Of a stretch of DNA of 37,697 nt, positions 1 through 9,912 are shown in pieces (within the stretch, counting starts at the first letter, position 1; every line of letters begins with the position of its first letter). The notes beneath the pieces are model-generated. The model was given only the letters and a program-made list of their open reading frames with translations. It searched no databases and was not told the DNA's origin. This DNA is from Acidimicrobiaceae bacterium (lineage in GTDB: Bacteria; Actinomycetota; Acidimicrobiia; Acidimicrobiales; RAAP-2): positions 1 to 37,697 of the forward strand of contig JABEUQ010000226.1 in assembly GCA_013044265.1 (NCBI GenBank), read 5' to 3'. Made by a program: the position numbers and the translations under genes.

Positions 1-88
1 CCACCACGTTGGCACCCACTACCACCACCACGTTGGCACCCACTACCACCACCACGTTGGCACCCACTACCACCACCACGTCGGCCCC
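1..88 (+). repeat. 24-bp in-frame tandem repeat (ACGTTGGCACCCACTACCACCACC) encoding TLAPTTTT
   Basis: At least three near-identical copies read directly; continues off the left edge. Confidence 0.9.
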
Positions 89-377
89 GATTAGTGCGGC
101 GACCTCCACCACAACGGCGACCACCTCAACGACGTCGACCACGTCGACCACAATCGTTGCCCCGACAACTACAACGACAACCCCATCAGTTATTCCCACC
201 GGGCCCCCCGCAACTGGCTTCGGCGGCACTGCGAGTCCAGCGGGAACACCGCGCACGCCATTAGTGGTCGGGGCGCTCGCCCTCGCTACCGGATTTGCAG
301 GTCTCGCTATGAGTGAACGACGTCGTAGCCGGTCAGGACGAAATGACGAGTCACACGATCAACCGAGTCGGCCGTAA
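1..377 (+). CDS. C-terminal part of a Thr/Pro-rich repeat surface protein with LPXTG-like (PPATG) sorting signal; open at the 5' window edge
   Basis: Frame is open to the window edge (the listed start at 9 is a TTG inside the repeat). TLAPTTTT repeats, then PPATGFGG, a hydrophobic segment PLVVGALALATGFAGLAM and a basic tail SERRRSRSGR. Confidence 0.75.
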   Translation, partial: TTLAPTTTTTLAPTTTTTLAPTTTTTSAPISAATSTTTATTSTTSTTSTTIVAPTTTTTTPSVIPTGPPATGFGGTASPAGTPRTPLVVGALALATGFAGLAMSERRRSRSGRNDESHDQPSRP

Positions 378-996
378 CCGACGGCGCCGCCGCGAACGCC
401 TCTTATGGATTCTCGGCGGCGCGGCCGTGCTGTGCGCCGCACTCTTGGTCATCTCCGCATCCAAAGCTGATCCACCAGTTCGCGTCGTGCGCGCATCAAA
501 CGTGACTTCAACCAGTATCGCGGCACCGCAAGGTCTTGCCCGCTCCATTCCGCTTCAATTGATAGTGCCTTCTTTAGGTATCTCCACGACAGTCGGCCAA
601 CTTGGTTTGCAGGCGAATCACCAAGTCCAAGTTCCCAAGAGCGTTCACACCGTCGGGTGGTTTCGCCTCGGGCCCACACCGGGGCAGATCGGTTCATCGG
701 TCATCTTGGGTCACGTTGACTCATACCTTGGACCAGGAGTCTTCTTCAATATCAAGACTCTGCCACTTGGAGCACTTATCGAGGTCCGTCTCGCCAACCA
801 CACGATCGCGCTTTTTCGAGTGACCAGTGTTGTTCAATACGCCAAGACGAACTTTCCCGACACTCTTGTCTACGGTTCCTCCGGCGGGCGTGACTTGAAC
901 CTTGTCACCTGCGGCGGAACGTTCAATCACCAGACCGGGAGTTACGAATCGAACATCGTCGTTTTCAGTCGATTGGTTGGCGTCAAGACGACCTAG
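343..996 (+). CDS. Sortase (class E/F-like)
   Basis: N-terminal TM anchor, HVDS (catalytic His region) and LNLVTCGG (catalytic Cys region). Internal ATG at 343 preceded by AGGACG; the track ORF begins at 313. Overlaps the upstream substrate-like gene. Confidence 0.8.
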   Translation: MTSHTINRVGRNRRRRRERLLWILGGAAVLCAALLVISASKADPPVRVVRASNVTSTSIAAPQGLARSIPLQLIVPSLGISTTVGQLGLQANHQVQVPKSVHTVGWFRLGPTPGQIGSSVILGHVDSYLGPGVFFNIKTLPLGALIEVRLANHTIALFRVTSVVQYAKTNFPDTLVYGSSGGRDLNLVTCGGTFNHQTGSYESNIVVFSRLVGVKTT

Positions 997-1512
997 TTCT
1001 CTTCGCCGAGTGGTGAGGGTGTGGTCTGTTAACGACGTTCTGTTGTTCGATTGAATCAGCTCAAAACCCAACATTGAAGACGCTGCTCCAAAAGTGAGTT
1101 AGAGGGCTGAACCTTCATTCCCAGAGGTCGGAAAAGTCGTCAGATTGGCGGAGACATCTAGGTCAAGGCCTAGGCTCGCGACGTGGACACAACGCAGTTG
1201 CCAATACCGCAACTCAGGTCGATATTCTCCAAAATGACTACCCACAGTCACGGGGACTATTCGAAGGGCACGAGTTCATGACGTCGTTACCACGTCCCCA
1301 CAAGTTGCGACAACGGCCCAACGTACCCACACGAGACGTCCCCCCGGTCAATACTGGGGGACTGCCCACTTGTTCGACGGGACCTTTTGCTCGGACTGCC
1401 TGGGTCTTCACGGAGATCGCGAAAATTTTGCGTGGACGCGACTAGCCGCGACTGCCAACGACACCGCTTGCGCAGTCACGTCACGGTGAATTCTCGAACC
1501 CAGGACCTGCGT

Positions 1513-2295
1513 TTACGCCCGCTCCTCGGCGATGGAGTTGCCACCATCGACTACGAGGCACTGTCCGGTCACGTACGAGGCCGAAGGCGAAACCAGCCAG
1601 CCAATACTCGCGGCAACTTCTTGGGGTCGCGCGCTACGACCCATGGGCGTCGAAAGGCCCTGTGAGTATTCGTGCGGTGTCTGTGACCCGGTCTCAATCC
1701 AACCGGGAGCAACGGCGTTGACCGTCACTCCATGAGATGCGCAATCGATAGCCAGAGCGCGGGCGAGACCAACCATGGCGGACTTTGCCGCAGCGTAGGC
1801 GGGCTCCCCCCGCATCGCCATCACCGGTCCCGACACGCTGGACACCATGACCAGGCGGCCCCATCGCGCCGCAGACATGACGGGCAAGCAGGATTTCGCC
1901 ACGTGAAACGCGGTGTCAAGATTCCTTGAAATACTCGCCTGCCACTGGGCGAAACTCATCTCGTCAATGGTCCCACGCTCAGATTCTGAACTAGTCAGCG
2001 AGGTCATCCCGGCATTGTGGACGACCACGTCGAGCCTTCCCCAGTGTTCGGTGGCTTCAGCCACCAGTAATGAGGCTGTCGTGGGATCGGTTAGGTCACC
2101 CACCAAACCACGCACTTCCACACCTTGGCCGCGCAGTTCCTCGACGCGGTCGTAAATGCGACTCGTCGTGGAAGTTATGAGCACCGACGCACCCATCTCG
2201 GTGAGTAAGCGAGCCGTGGCGAAACCAATCCCCGTCGCGCTACCCGCGCCCGTGACGAGTGCGCAGCGGCCCGTGAGATCGAACTCACCACTCAT
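1513..2295 (-). CDS. Short-chain dehydrogenase/reductase (SDR)
   Basis: ALVTGAGSATGIGFA nucleotide-binding motif, NAG, S...YAAAKSA active-site motif, C-terminal VTGQCLVVDGG. Start likely at the MSGEF methionine (track ORF to 2334). Confidence 0.85.
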   Translation of the reverse strand: MSGEFDLTGRCALVTGAGSATGIGFATARLLTEMGASVLITSTTSRIYDRVEELRGQGVEVRGLVGDLTDPTTASLLVAEATEHWGRLDVVVHNAGMTSLTSSESERGTIDEMSFAQWQASISRNLDTAFHVAKSCLPVMSAARWGRLVMVSSVSGPVMAMRGEPAYAAAKSAMVGLARALAIDCASHGVTVNAVAPGWIETGSQTPHEYSQGLSTPMGRSARPQEVAASIGWLVSPSASYVTGQCLVVDGGNSIAEERA

Positions 2296-2701
2296 CGAAC
2301 ACACGGCTTCAAGAGAATCCTTTGTCGCACACAAGTGAGCCTTTGGGGAATACTCACTATTGGCCTGAACACTTCACGAGGCGTCATAAGTCGGAACAAT
2401 ACCAAGGTGACGGGTCCTCCATGAACCAACTCATGTGCTTCGAAATTCGCAGCGACACTTCGCGAAGGCGTTGCCCAAACGGGCACTACTTCGTCAGTTG
2501 CGCCTCATGCTTCAGACAGCCCCTCTCGGCCGTTTAAGGGCACCCCACCAATTATCAACGTGTGCTGAGTATCAACAAATTCGCCGGGCCAGCATCCAAC
2601 TCGCACTCACTATTAATGCTCATCCATCGAGCCCACATATTGCGAGGATCCAGGTCCCGAAGTATTCAGAAGTGCCGCATCGAAGCACCTAGGGTCATGG
2701 C

Positions 2702-3283
2702 GTGGGCAATATATATGTCACGTTGATAGTTCTGGCCGTGAATCTACTACCAGTTTTTGGTCCTCCCACGTGGACTATTTTAGTCTTCGTCAAGTTGAAC
2801 TGGCATCTCAACTCCGTACTTCTCGTGCTGTTAGGTTGTATGGCCACTGTCATCGGAAGGTACCTTCTGGCCAAAGGCGCTCGAAGATTCCAGAGATTTC
2901 TGCCCCAGCGTTACATTGACAATCTGAACATTGCGAGAACTCTCGTGACTCGTCGAAAAGGCAGCGTTCTCGCGCTGGTGGGAATATTCGTCGTGTCGCC
3001 CCTGCCCTCTGCTCAACTTTTCGTCGCGGCCGGATTTCTGTAACTGCCCCTCCCTCTCGTCACGATGGCTTTTCTCGCCGGTCGATTGGTGGGTTATTCA
3101 ATCTACGTCAGCGCGGCGAGTCTGGCGTCGACACAGTTCGCCAGTGTGATTGATAACTTCTTTGGCTCACCGTCGTCCATTGCACTGCAATTGGTACTAC
3201 TTATCATCGTGTGCGCCCTGCCACTCGTGAACTGGCGACGCTTCACGAATCGAGACCGAGATGCCACCGCGGGAAAACATTGA
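2702..3283 (+). pseudogene. DedA/VTT (SNARE-associated)-like membrane protein interrupted by an in-frame TAA
   Basis: ORFs 2702..3043 and 3065..3283 are in the same frame and separated by one TAA: ...FVAAGFL*LPLPLVTMAFLAGRLVGYSIYV... The joined reading is a continuous VTT-like sequence. Confidence 0.65.
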
Positions 3284-3317
3284 TTCGCCCGCGGAGGTAA
3301 CGGTGTTCAATGCTGAC

Positions 3318-5663
3318 TCAGCGCGATGGTGCAGACCGTTCACCAGGGATCTGGCTGTCGTCGAGGTAGAGATAATTCTCGTCTTCTTGTGCCGTGTGCA
3401 ACTTGACGATGAAGTAGAGGCCGTACAGCAAGCTTCGAAGTTCTAAGACTTCGGCATCGTCAAGGTGATCGGCACGCAGCGCGCCCACGACCTGACCGAG
3501 TCGGCGAATCTGATGAATGATTTCACGATGCGCATGACTCATTGCCCCCAGAGGCTCTCGACCGCCCATGAGACGTGCGAGTAAGGGGTAGAGAATCTTC
3601 TCCTCCTCTTCTTCGTGAGGCTGAATTTCTTGCGTCAGCATCTCGTAGATCGTCTGGACTGCGCGAAGGGTTTCGGCGGGCTGCATGGATCCCAGTGAGT
3701 CGGCCGCGTTGTGAATCTCCTCAATGCTGTCGCGCAGGGAGGCGTGCTCGAGGCGAAAATGAGCGGTGACCGCAATGTCTTTGGCGTTGAGATGAGGGGT
3801 GTCATTTTCAGAGACCAGCGCCCGCAAGGAGTTCAAGATCACGGCAACGTCAATGAGCTCCTGCAATATCGCTCCCCAGACTGCGGGGAGCCAACCCACC
3901 AAGGCGAAAATCATCGCTACGAGAGAAAGGGCAATGCCAGTCACCATGCTTTGGCGAGCAACTCGTAGCGACTTCTTCGCAATGGCCAAGGCGTCGTCCA
4001 AGCGGTCGAGTCGATCGGAGGTCAAGATGACATCGGCGGCCTCCGATGCCGCGGTGGCGGCCCGAGAACCCATAGCCACGCCGACGTCCGCCAACGCCAG
4101 CGCGGGCGCATCATTGATACCGTCACCGACCATCATCGTCGAGGACCGCAGCGACTCGTCACGGACGATATCGAGCTTCTCTTGGGGTGAGCGTTCGGCG
4201 AAAACCTCGTCCACGCCGATAATAGAGCGCACCGTCTCAGCGACTTCAAGTCGGTCACCAGTGACCATCGCGATTCGACCAATGCCTCGACGTCGCAATC
4301 TTCGCATCGTGCGTTCGACGTCGGGGCGGATCGGGTCATCAAACACCAAGACACCGACGGGTTCGCCCTGCACTCCCACGAAAACAGTGAGGGCCCCATC
4401 GAGCTGAGCGCGGCGGCGCGCGCTAAATGCCCACGTCGGGTCCTCGCGAGCGCCACACCAAGCCGCCTTACCGACGGTCACCATTTGTCCCGCAATTCGC
4501 CCCCGAATCCCTTGACCGGCCTCCTCCTCGACCAACGTGGGCATCTCGAGTTCCAAGCCCCGCCCGAGTGCAGACTGGACGATCGACCTCGCCAGCACGT
4601 GGGGTGATAACTGGTCGAGGGAAGCCGCCAGTAGAAGGACGTCCTGCGAAGTGAAGTCGGCCGCGACCGCAATCTCGTTCAACACGGGTCGTCCGCGAGT
4701 AATGGTCCCCGTCTTGTCGATGAGCAAGGTACTGACGCGTGCCAGCCGTTCTAGGACTGCACCATTCTTTACGATGATGCCCAAGTGAGCGGAGCGCGAC
4801 AGTCCGGAGACTAGTGCCACCGGAACCGCCAAAATGAGTGGGCAGGGAGTCGCGACCACTAAGACCGCAACGGCACGGCTCAGCCCACCGACGATCCAAG
4901 CAAACCCCGCGAGCGCCAGCGACACCGCCACGAACCACTGAGAGTATCGGTCCGCCATTCGCACGAAAGGCACGCTCGCAGACTCCGCACCTGCGACCAA
5001 CCGAATGATTCCCGAATAGGTGCTTTCCTCCGCGCTGGCAATCGCGCGCATCTCAAAGGGAGGGCCCGCATTCAGCGCACCACTTCGGACCAATTCGCCT
5101 CGAGCACGTTCGACTGGCAGCGATTCACCCGTCAGCGCCGATTCATCAAGCACCGCGGATGTCGAGGTCATGTTCCCGTCCACGGGTACCATCTCGCCCG
5201 ACGTCACCACGACCAAGTCACCCACCACGACCGACGCGAGATCCACGGTGAGCATTTCGTCACCGTGGAGGAGATGCGCTGTCTTTGGGACGCGCACCAT
5301 CAGCGAAGCGATTTCTCGTCGAGCCCGGCGTGATGCCCATTGGTCCAGAGCGTGCCCACTCGCAAACATCACGCTAATGATCGCTGCTGCGAGGAATTCG
5401 CGCACGAAGAGCGCTCCGCCTAGAGAGAGTAGGGCGAGCGGATCCACTCCGAATCGACCCCGTCGCAGTTCATTCACCATCGCGACGAAGGAATATACGA
5501 CGCCGACCACCGCCGCCAAGAACCATGCGATGTGGGCACCACGAAGTGAACCGGTCAACCAGATGATGGCCCCGACCGACAATCCAGCAGTCACGCCGAT
5601 GGGAAGAGCGAAGACCGCAAACTTCGATCTCCAGTCCCGGACATTTCGCTGGCGTTCGCTCAT
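3318..5663 (-). CDS. P1B-type metal-transporting ATPase with C-terminal hemerythrin-like domain (P1B-5-like)
   Basis: DKTGT phosphorylation motif, TGES, GDGINDAPAL, transmembrane TPC motif (VVATPCPLILAVP). C-terminus with FRLEHASLRD / HEEEEEKILYPLL / HAHREIIHQ / KLHTAQEDENYLY hemerythrin-type His/Glu pattern. Track ORF to 5711; MSERQ start at 5663 likely. Confidence 0.88.
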   Translation of the reverse strand: MSERQRNVRDWRSKFAVFALPIGVTAGLSVGAIIWLTGSLRGAHIAWFLAAVVGVVYSFVAMVNELRRGRFGVDPLALLSLGGALFVREFLAAAIISVMFASGHALDQWASRRARREIASLMVRVPKTAHLLHGDEMLTVDLASVVVGDLVVVTSGEMVPVDGNMTSTSAVLDESALTGESLPVERARGELVRSGALNAGPPFEMRAIASAEESTYSGIIRLVAGAESASVPFVRMADRYSQWFVAVSLALAGFAWIVGGLSRAVAVLVVATPCPLILAVPVALVSGLSRSAHLGIIVKNGAVLERLARVSTLLIDKTGTITRGRPVLNEIAVAADFTSQDVLLLAASLDQLSPHVLARSIVQSALGRGLELEMPTLVEEEAGQGIRGRIAGQMVTVGKAAWCGAREDPTWAFSARRRAQLDGALTVFVGVQGEPVGVLVFDDPIRPDVERTMRRLRRRGIGRIAMVTGDRLEVAETVRSIIGVDEVFAERSPQEKLDIVRDESLRSSTMMVGDGINDAPALALADVGVAMGSRAATAASEAADVILTSDRLDRLDDALAIAKKSLRVARQSMVTGIALSLVAMIFALVGWLPAVWGAILQELIDVAVILNSLRALVSENDTPHLNAKDIAVTAHFRLEHASLRDSIEEIHNAADSLGSMQPAETLRAVQTIYEMLTQEIQPHEEEEEKILYPLLARLMGGREPLGAMSHAHREIIHQIRRLGQVVGALRADHLDDAEVLELRSLLYGLYFIVKLHTAQEDENYLYLDDSQIPGERSAPSR

Positions 5664-6226
5664 GACCCCATCTTGGTGTATCTCAGTGGCACGTGCACTG
5701 TGCGGTCTCAATTGATATGGCTACCCATTGAGTCGCAGTGCGAATGGCCACCCGGGCATCGACCCGAAGCAGCAGTTCACCCTAGCGAATACGCCGTACA
5801 CAACATTCTCCAGTTCCTAGGGAGCACGCGACTGCTGCGAGGATGCGCGATGTAGTGACCTTCCAAGGGCATAGGATTCTCCAATCTCAAAGGGCGAGCC
5901 CGGAGCTGACATGAGCAATCGCCACACCCAGGTACTCAAATCAAAGGTTGACTACCGCGGTGATGTCAGCCACCTGATTTCCACCTTGGGCGACGTGGTG
6001 GCCTTCGCGTCCATCTCACCTGGAACTATTGTCGACATCTCCAGGCCCAACTACTTCGCAAGCACGAGCCACTTCAAGCACGACCGCACGAGTCGGATTT
6101 GCAATTCCCGGTACCTCAATCTTCGAGCCGGGACTTGATTCGCTCTACTTCTACCTGCATTAATCCGTCATCATTCGCCAACGTAACTCACTTTCACGAG
6201 CTAGCGATGGAAGTGACAAAAGTAAT

Positions 6227-6808
6227 GTGGGGCTGTATCGAATCATCCCCTCGAAAACTGCTAGGTACATCTTGAACTCAGACGAAATCGATCTCTCGCA
6301 GGATGGTACTCACGTAGCGACGCTTCGTGGTGCCTCCCCCGTAGGCGTCGGTCGTCGATTCTGGGTGGTTCTTGGAGCCATCGCGCTCGTGATTTTCGCC
6401 GCCACCCTCGTCGTGAGCTTCATCTCGGCCACTCATGACAACGCGAGGATTGACCGCCTCAAAGGACACGGCATTGCGTTGAGCGCCACAGTGGGCAATT
6501 GCATCGGCAATCTTGGTGGTAGCGGATCAAACGCCTCGAGTTACACCTGTACCGCTTCATACGCCATTGGCACCACGAGGTACCACGAGATCGTTGGTCT
6601 GATGAGTACATTCACTGCACCAGGAACCCACCTAGCGGTAGTTGCTGATCCATCCCAGCCGAGCACCATTGAGCTGGCATCGGCCGTCAGCTCCTCTACG
6701 GCGTCCTACCGTGTCTACGTGGCACCTGGTCTACTCGCCGCACTTTTCGTCGCTCTGACCCTGGGCTACCTGTATCTCCTGAGACGACCACCTTCATCTC
6801 GCGATTGA
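6227..6808 (+). CDS. DUF3592-like membrane protein
   Basis: Two hydrophobic helices (WVVLGAIALVIFAATLVVSFI; VYVAPGLLAALFVALTLGYLYLL) flanking an extracytoplasmic domain with paired Cys. Confidence 0.55.
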   Translation: MGLYRIIPSKTARYILNSDEIDLSQDGTHVATLRGASPVGVGRRFWVVLGAIALVIFAATLVVSFISATHDNARIDRLKGHGIALSATVGNCIGNLGGSGSNASSYTCTASYAIGTTRYHEIVGLMSTFTAPGTHLAVVADPSQPSTIELASAVSSSTASYRVYVAPGLLAALFVALTLGYLYLLRRPPSSRD

Positions 6809-7069
6809 CACTGGTGCCTTGCACCCATGGTCTTCGTCACCGTGAAATAATCGCTGGAGTTCACTAATGGTCGCCGATCAGTGCGCCACATTCGCGGGCC
6901 GAGCCGACGACCTAATCGTTATCCGGTCGTTGGCGACGACGCCCGCCATGATGGGCCAAGGTGGTCTCGCTCTGATGTCCACTCCGCGCTCCGACTGCGG
7001 CTCGCCCCAATAATCCCCCACTTCAGCGTGTAACTGGTCTCTGGCGAAGATTAGCTCTCAGACTGAGTC

Positions 7070-7099
7070 AGTTCACCCGAGTAAACGCTCGAGTGAACT
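7070..7099. other. Inverted repeat AGTTCACCCGAG-taaacg-CTCGAGTGAACT (one mismatch) upstream of the tryptophanase-like gene
   Basis: Read directly; about 100 bp upstream of the start codon at 7201. Confidence 0.6.
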
Positions 7100-7200
7100 A
7101 GTGGTAATTCCATAAAGATCAAGACCCAGAGATAGAAATGTGACTTAAGTTCCTGAATTTATGAAGACCTTGTGGGGGTTGACACTGTTACCTTGAGCGC

Positions 7201-8580
7201 ATGGAACACACCTTTGAGACGATTATCGAACCCTTCCGTATTCACTCAGTCGAGCCTCTACGACTCACGAGCCGGGCCCAACGTATGAGCGCTATCGAGG
7301 AGGCCGGATTCAACCCGTTCAATCTTCGCTCCACCGATGTCTTGATCGACCTATTGACCGATTCAGGAACCGGGGCAATGTCGCGTGACCAGTGGGCCGC
7401 GATCCAGCACGGAGATGAGAGTTACGCCGGGTCCCCCTCGTGGTTCCGCTTCGAGGAGGCGGTGAAGAACCTTTTCCCCTTCACGCATGTCATCCCGACG
7501 CACCAGGGCCGCGCAGCCGAGAAAATACTCTTCTCCGTGTTGGGCGGACCTGGCAAGACCATCCCGAACAACACACATTTCGACACCACCCGCGCCAATG
7601 TTGAAGCGTCGGGCGCGGCAGCGGTGGACATGGTTATTGCCGAAGGTCGCAACGCGAGCACGATACATCCATTCAAAGGCAATATCGACCTCGAAGCACT
7701 CGAGGGTCTCCTCAGCGAACACGCCGACCAGGTTCCCGTAGTCATGTTGACCATCACCAATAACTCAGGTGGTGGACAACCCGTCTCACTAGCCAATATC
7801 CGTGGGGCCAGTGAACTTTGTCATCGATACGGCGTACCACTCTTCCTAGACGCCTGCCGTTTCGCAGAGAACGCCTGGTTCATCCACGAGCGTGAAGAAG
7901 GTCAGGGACACCGCGAAGTTGCCGATATCGTGCGCGAAATTGCCTCCCTCGCCGACGGGATGACCATGAGCGCGAAGAAGGATCCCTTCGGCAATATCGG
8001 CGGATGGTTGGCCCTCAACGATGACGCCTTAGCCGAGTCGTGCCGCAATGTGTTGATTCTCACTGAAGGGTTCCCCACGTACGGCGGACTTGCCGGGCGT
8101 GATCTCGAGGCGCTGGCCCAGGGTCTCAGTGAAGCCGTTAGTCATGACTATCTGCGCTATCGCATTCAATCGACGGCGTACCTTGGCGACGCGCTCGATG
8201 CCGCGGGCGTCCCCGTCGTCAAGCCAATTGGCGGTCACGCGGTCTATCTCGACGCCAAAGCACTACTACCCCACATCGCGCCGCTCGAGTATCCGGGCCT
8301 GTCGCTCGCGGTCGCGCTCTACGTCATGGGCGGTGTACGCAGCGTCGAGATCGGCTCGGTCATGTTCGGTCGCCAAACCGACGGAAGCGAGGTTCCTGCG
8401 GCCATGGAACTTGTTCGCTTGGCGATCCCGCGGCGCACCTACACCCAGAGTCATATCGACTACGTCATCGAGGTGGTCACTACCGTCGCCCGTGATGCCA
8501 ATTCGCTGCGTGGATACAAGATGATCTATGAACCCCAGGCGCTTCGCCACTTCACTGCCCGGTGCGAGCCCCTGGCCTAA
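7201..8580 (+). CDS. tnaA: Tryptophanase / beta-eliminating lyase (TnaA/TPL family)
   Basis: Collinear along its length with recalled TnaA/TPL motifs: IDLLTDSGTGAMS, IPTHQGR, GGQPVSLAN, SAKKD (PLP Lys), EGFPTYGGLAGRD, GGHAVYLDA, LRHFTAR. Confidence 0.85.
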   Translation: MEHTFETIIEPFRIHSVEPLRLTSRAQRMSAIEEAGFNPFNLRSTDVLIDLLTDSGTGAMSRDQWAAIQHGDESYAGSPSWFRFEEAVKNLFPFTHVIPTHQGRAAEKILFSVLGGPGKTIPNNTHFDTTRANVEASGAAAVDMVIAEGRNASTIHPFKGNIDLEALEGLLSEHADQVPVVMLTITNNSGGGQPVSLANIRGASELCHRYGVPLFLDACRFAENAWFIHEREEGQGHREVADIVREIASLADGMTMSAKKDPFGNIGGWLALNDDALAESCRNVLILTEGFPTYGGLAGRDLEALAQGLSEAVSHDYLRYRIQSTAYLGDALDAAGVPVVKPIGGHAVYLDAKALLPHIAPLEYPGLSLAVALYVMGGVRSVEIGSVMFGRQTDGSEVPAAMELVRLAIPRRTYTQSHIDYVIEVVTTVARDANSLRGYKMIYEPQALRHFTARCEPLA

Positions 8581-8751
8581 AGCTTCGGTCGAGCATCCCC
8601 ATCCCCATCCCCATCCGTCGGCGCTCGCTCGCTCGCGAGGGAGAACTCTGCGCCTTGGTGAAGATGCTCGAGCCCTGCCACATCAACTCTAAAATCGCGG
8701 TCACGGGCCGAGTCACCCGGCGCACGTCGCCCAGACATTAGCGTCACTAGC

Positions 8752-9912
8752 GTGACTTCACTTTCGCCCGACGAGCCCAACGCAGCACCAGCCGCCGACA
8801 CTCGGCGTGCGCGCATTATCGAACGCGCCAACGTGAACAATGTCCCATTGAACACAATCTTGGTGACGATCTTCGTGATCGTGGCCGTCTTCTTCGCCAG
8901 CAAGTTGCTCTACCGACTGCGGGACCTCATCTTGCTCCTCGTAGTGGGTGGCTTCATAGCATTGATCCTCAATCCCATCGTCGTGCGACTCCAGAAATGG
9001 GGCATCAAGCGTCGGGGTTACGCCGTGCTCATCGTCGCCTTCGTGGCGGCGATCACCTTTTGTCTCTTAGCTTTTGCCTTCGGCTACCCGCTCGTAAACG
9101 GCTTAACCCACCTGGCGAACAACCTGCCGACCTACGTGAATAATGCCGAGCACGGTCAGGGCTGGATCGGACATCTGATCTCCAAGTACCACGTGAATCA
9201 ATGGGTCAGCGCCAACTCAGCCAAGTTGGTCACCTTCGCCAATGGACTCTCTAAGCCCGCGCTGGCCCTGGGTAAGGGTGCAATCTCGATGCTCATCTCA
9301 TTGATCACCCTGTTCGCATTCGTCATTCTGCTTCTACTCGAGGGTCCCAAGATCCGTAACATCATCCTGATCTCACTGTCGCCCGAGCGGGCCCGACGCG
9401 CCCAGGAATTCGGTGCCCTCATTTCGAGAGCCGCCATTGGTTACGTGGTGGGCAACCTGATCTTGTCTGTCTCCGCCGGTGTTGTGGTGTACGTAACACT
9501 CACATTGACCCACGTACCCTTCGCACTGCTCTTCTCTCTCTGGGTCGTTTTAGTTGACTTCTTACCCCAGGTCGGCGGCGCCCTCGCGGGCATCCCAGTC
9601 GTCCTCTTCGCCTTCGTGCAATCAACCTCGGCGGGGGTAATAACCCTGATTGTCTTCGTGGTCTACACGTTGCTGCAGAACCACGCTCTGTACCCCATTG
9701 TCATGAGTCGGGCCATAAAACTCAACCCATTGCTGGTTTTCCTGTCGATCTTGATCGGTGCCGAATTGGGCTCTTGGGTCGGGGGATCCTTTGGCGGACT
9801 CGTCGGTGTGATTCTCGCCATTCCCATGGCTGCCGGGATTCACGTCATCGTCACACAGTGGTGGGAATCGAGTCGCCCCGCATCGCAACGCACACCCCAG
9901 AAATCCGACTAG
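8752..9912 (+). CDS. AI-2E family transporter (PerM/YdiK-like)
   Basis: Multi-TM protein with [41 protein letters not shown] and [18 protein letters not shown] motifs. Confidence 0.85.
   Translation: MTSLSPDEPNAAPAADTRRARIIERANVNNVPLNTILVTIFVIVAVFFASKLLYRLRDLILLLVVGGFIALILNPIVVRLQKWGIKRRGYAVLIVAFVAAITFCLLAFAFGYPLVNGLTHLANNLPTYVNNAEHGQGWIGHLISKYHVNQWVSANSAKLVTFANGLSKPALALGKGAISMLISLITLFAFVILLLLEGPKIRNIILISLSPERARRAQEFGALISRAAIGYVVGNLILSVSAGVVVYVTLTLTHVPFALLFSLWVVLVDFLPQVGGALAGIPVVLFAFVQSTSAGVITLIVFVVYTLLQNHALYPIVMSRAIKLNPLLVFLSILIGAELGSWVGGSFGGLVGVILAIPMAAGIHVIVTQWWESSRPASQRTPQKSD

Noticed and set aside
1-88. CRISPR-like array
   Set aside because: The repeats are contiguous 24-bp coding units with no spacers.
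1338-1362. GTCCCCCCGGTCAATACTGGGGGAC hairpin as a terminator
   Set aside because: Stem is short and imperfect and lies about 340 bp past the sortase stop and about 150 bp from the SDR stop; function unclear.
1490-1515. tRNA-like T-arm (minus strand GGTCCTGGGTTCGAGAATTC)
   Set aside because: Resembles a T-loop, but the T-stem does not pair and no acceptor or anticodon arms are found; chance or at most a remnant.
5911-6138. 75-aa ORF (MSNRHTQVLKSKVDYRG...)
   Set aside because: Has a plausible start, but no recognisable domain and the C-terminal half does not look protein-like; cannot be supported as a gene from sequence alone.
6867-7013. 48-aa ORF upstream of the tryptophanase-like gene as a possible TnaC leader
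   Set aside because: MVADQCATFAGRADDLIVIRSLATTPAMMGQGGLALMSTPRSDCGSPQ has no Trp and no TnaC-like pattern.
8594-8616. CCCCAT tandem microsatellite after the tryptophanase-like gene
   Set aside because: Only about three short units in noncoding sequence; no functional support.
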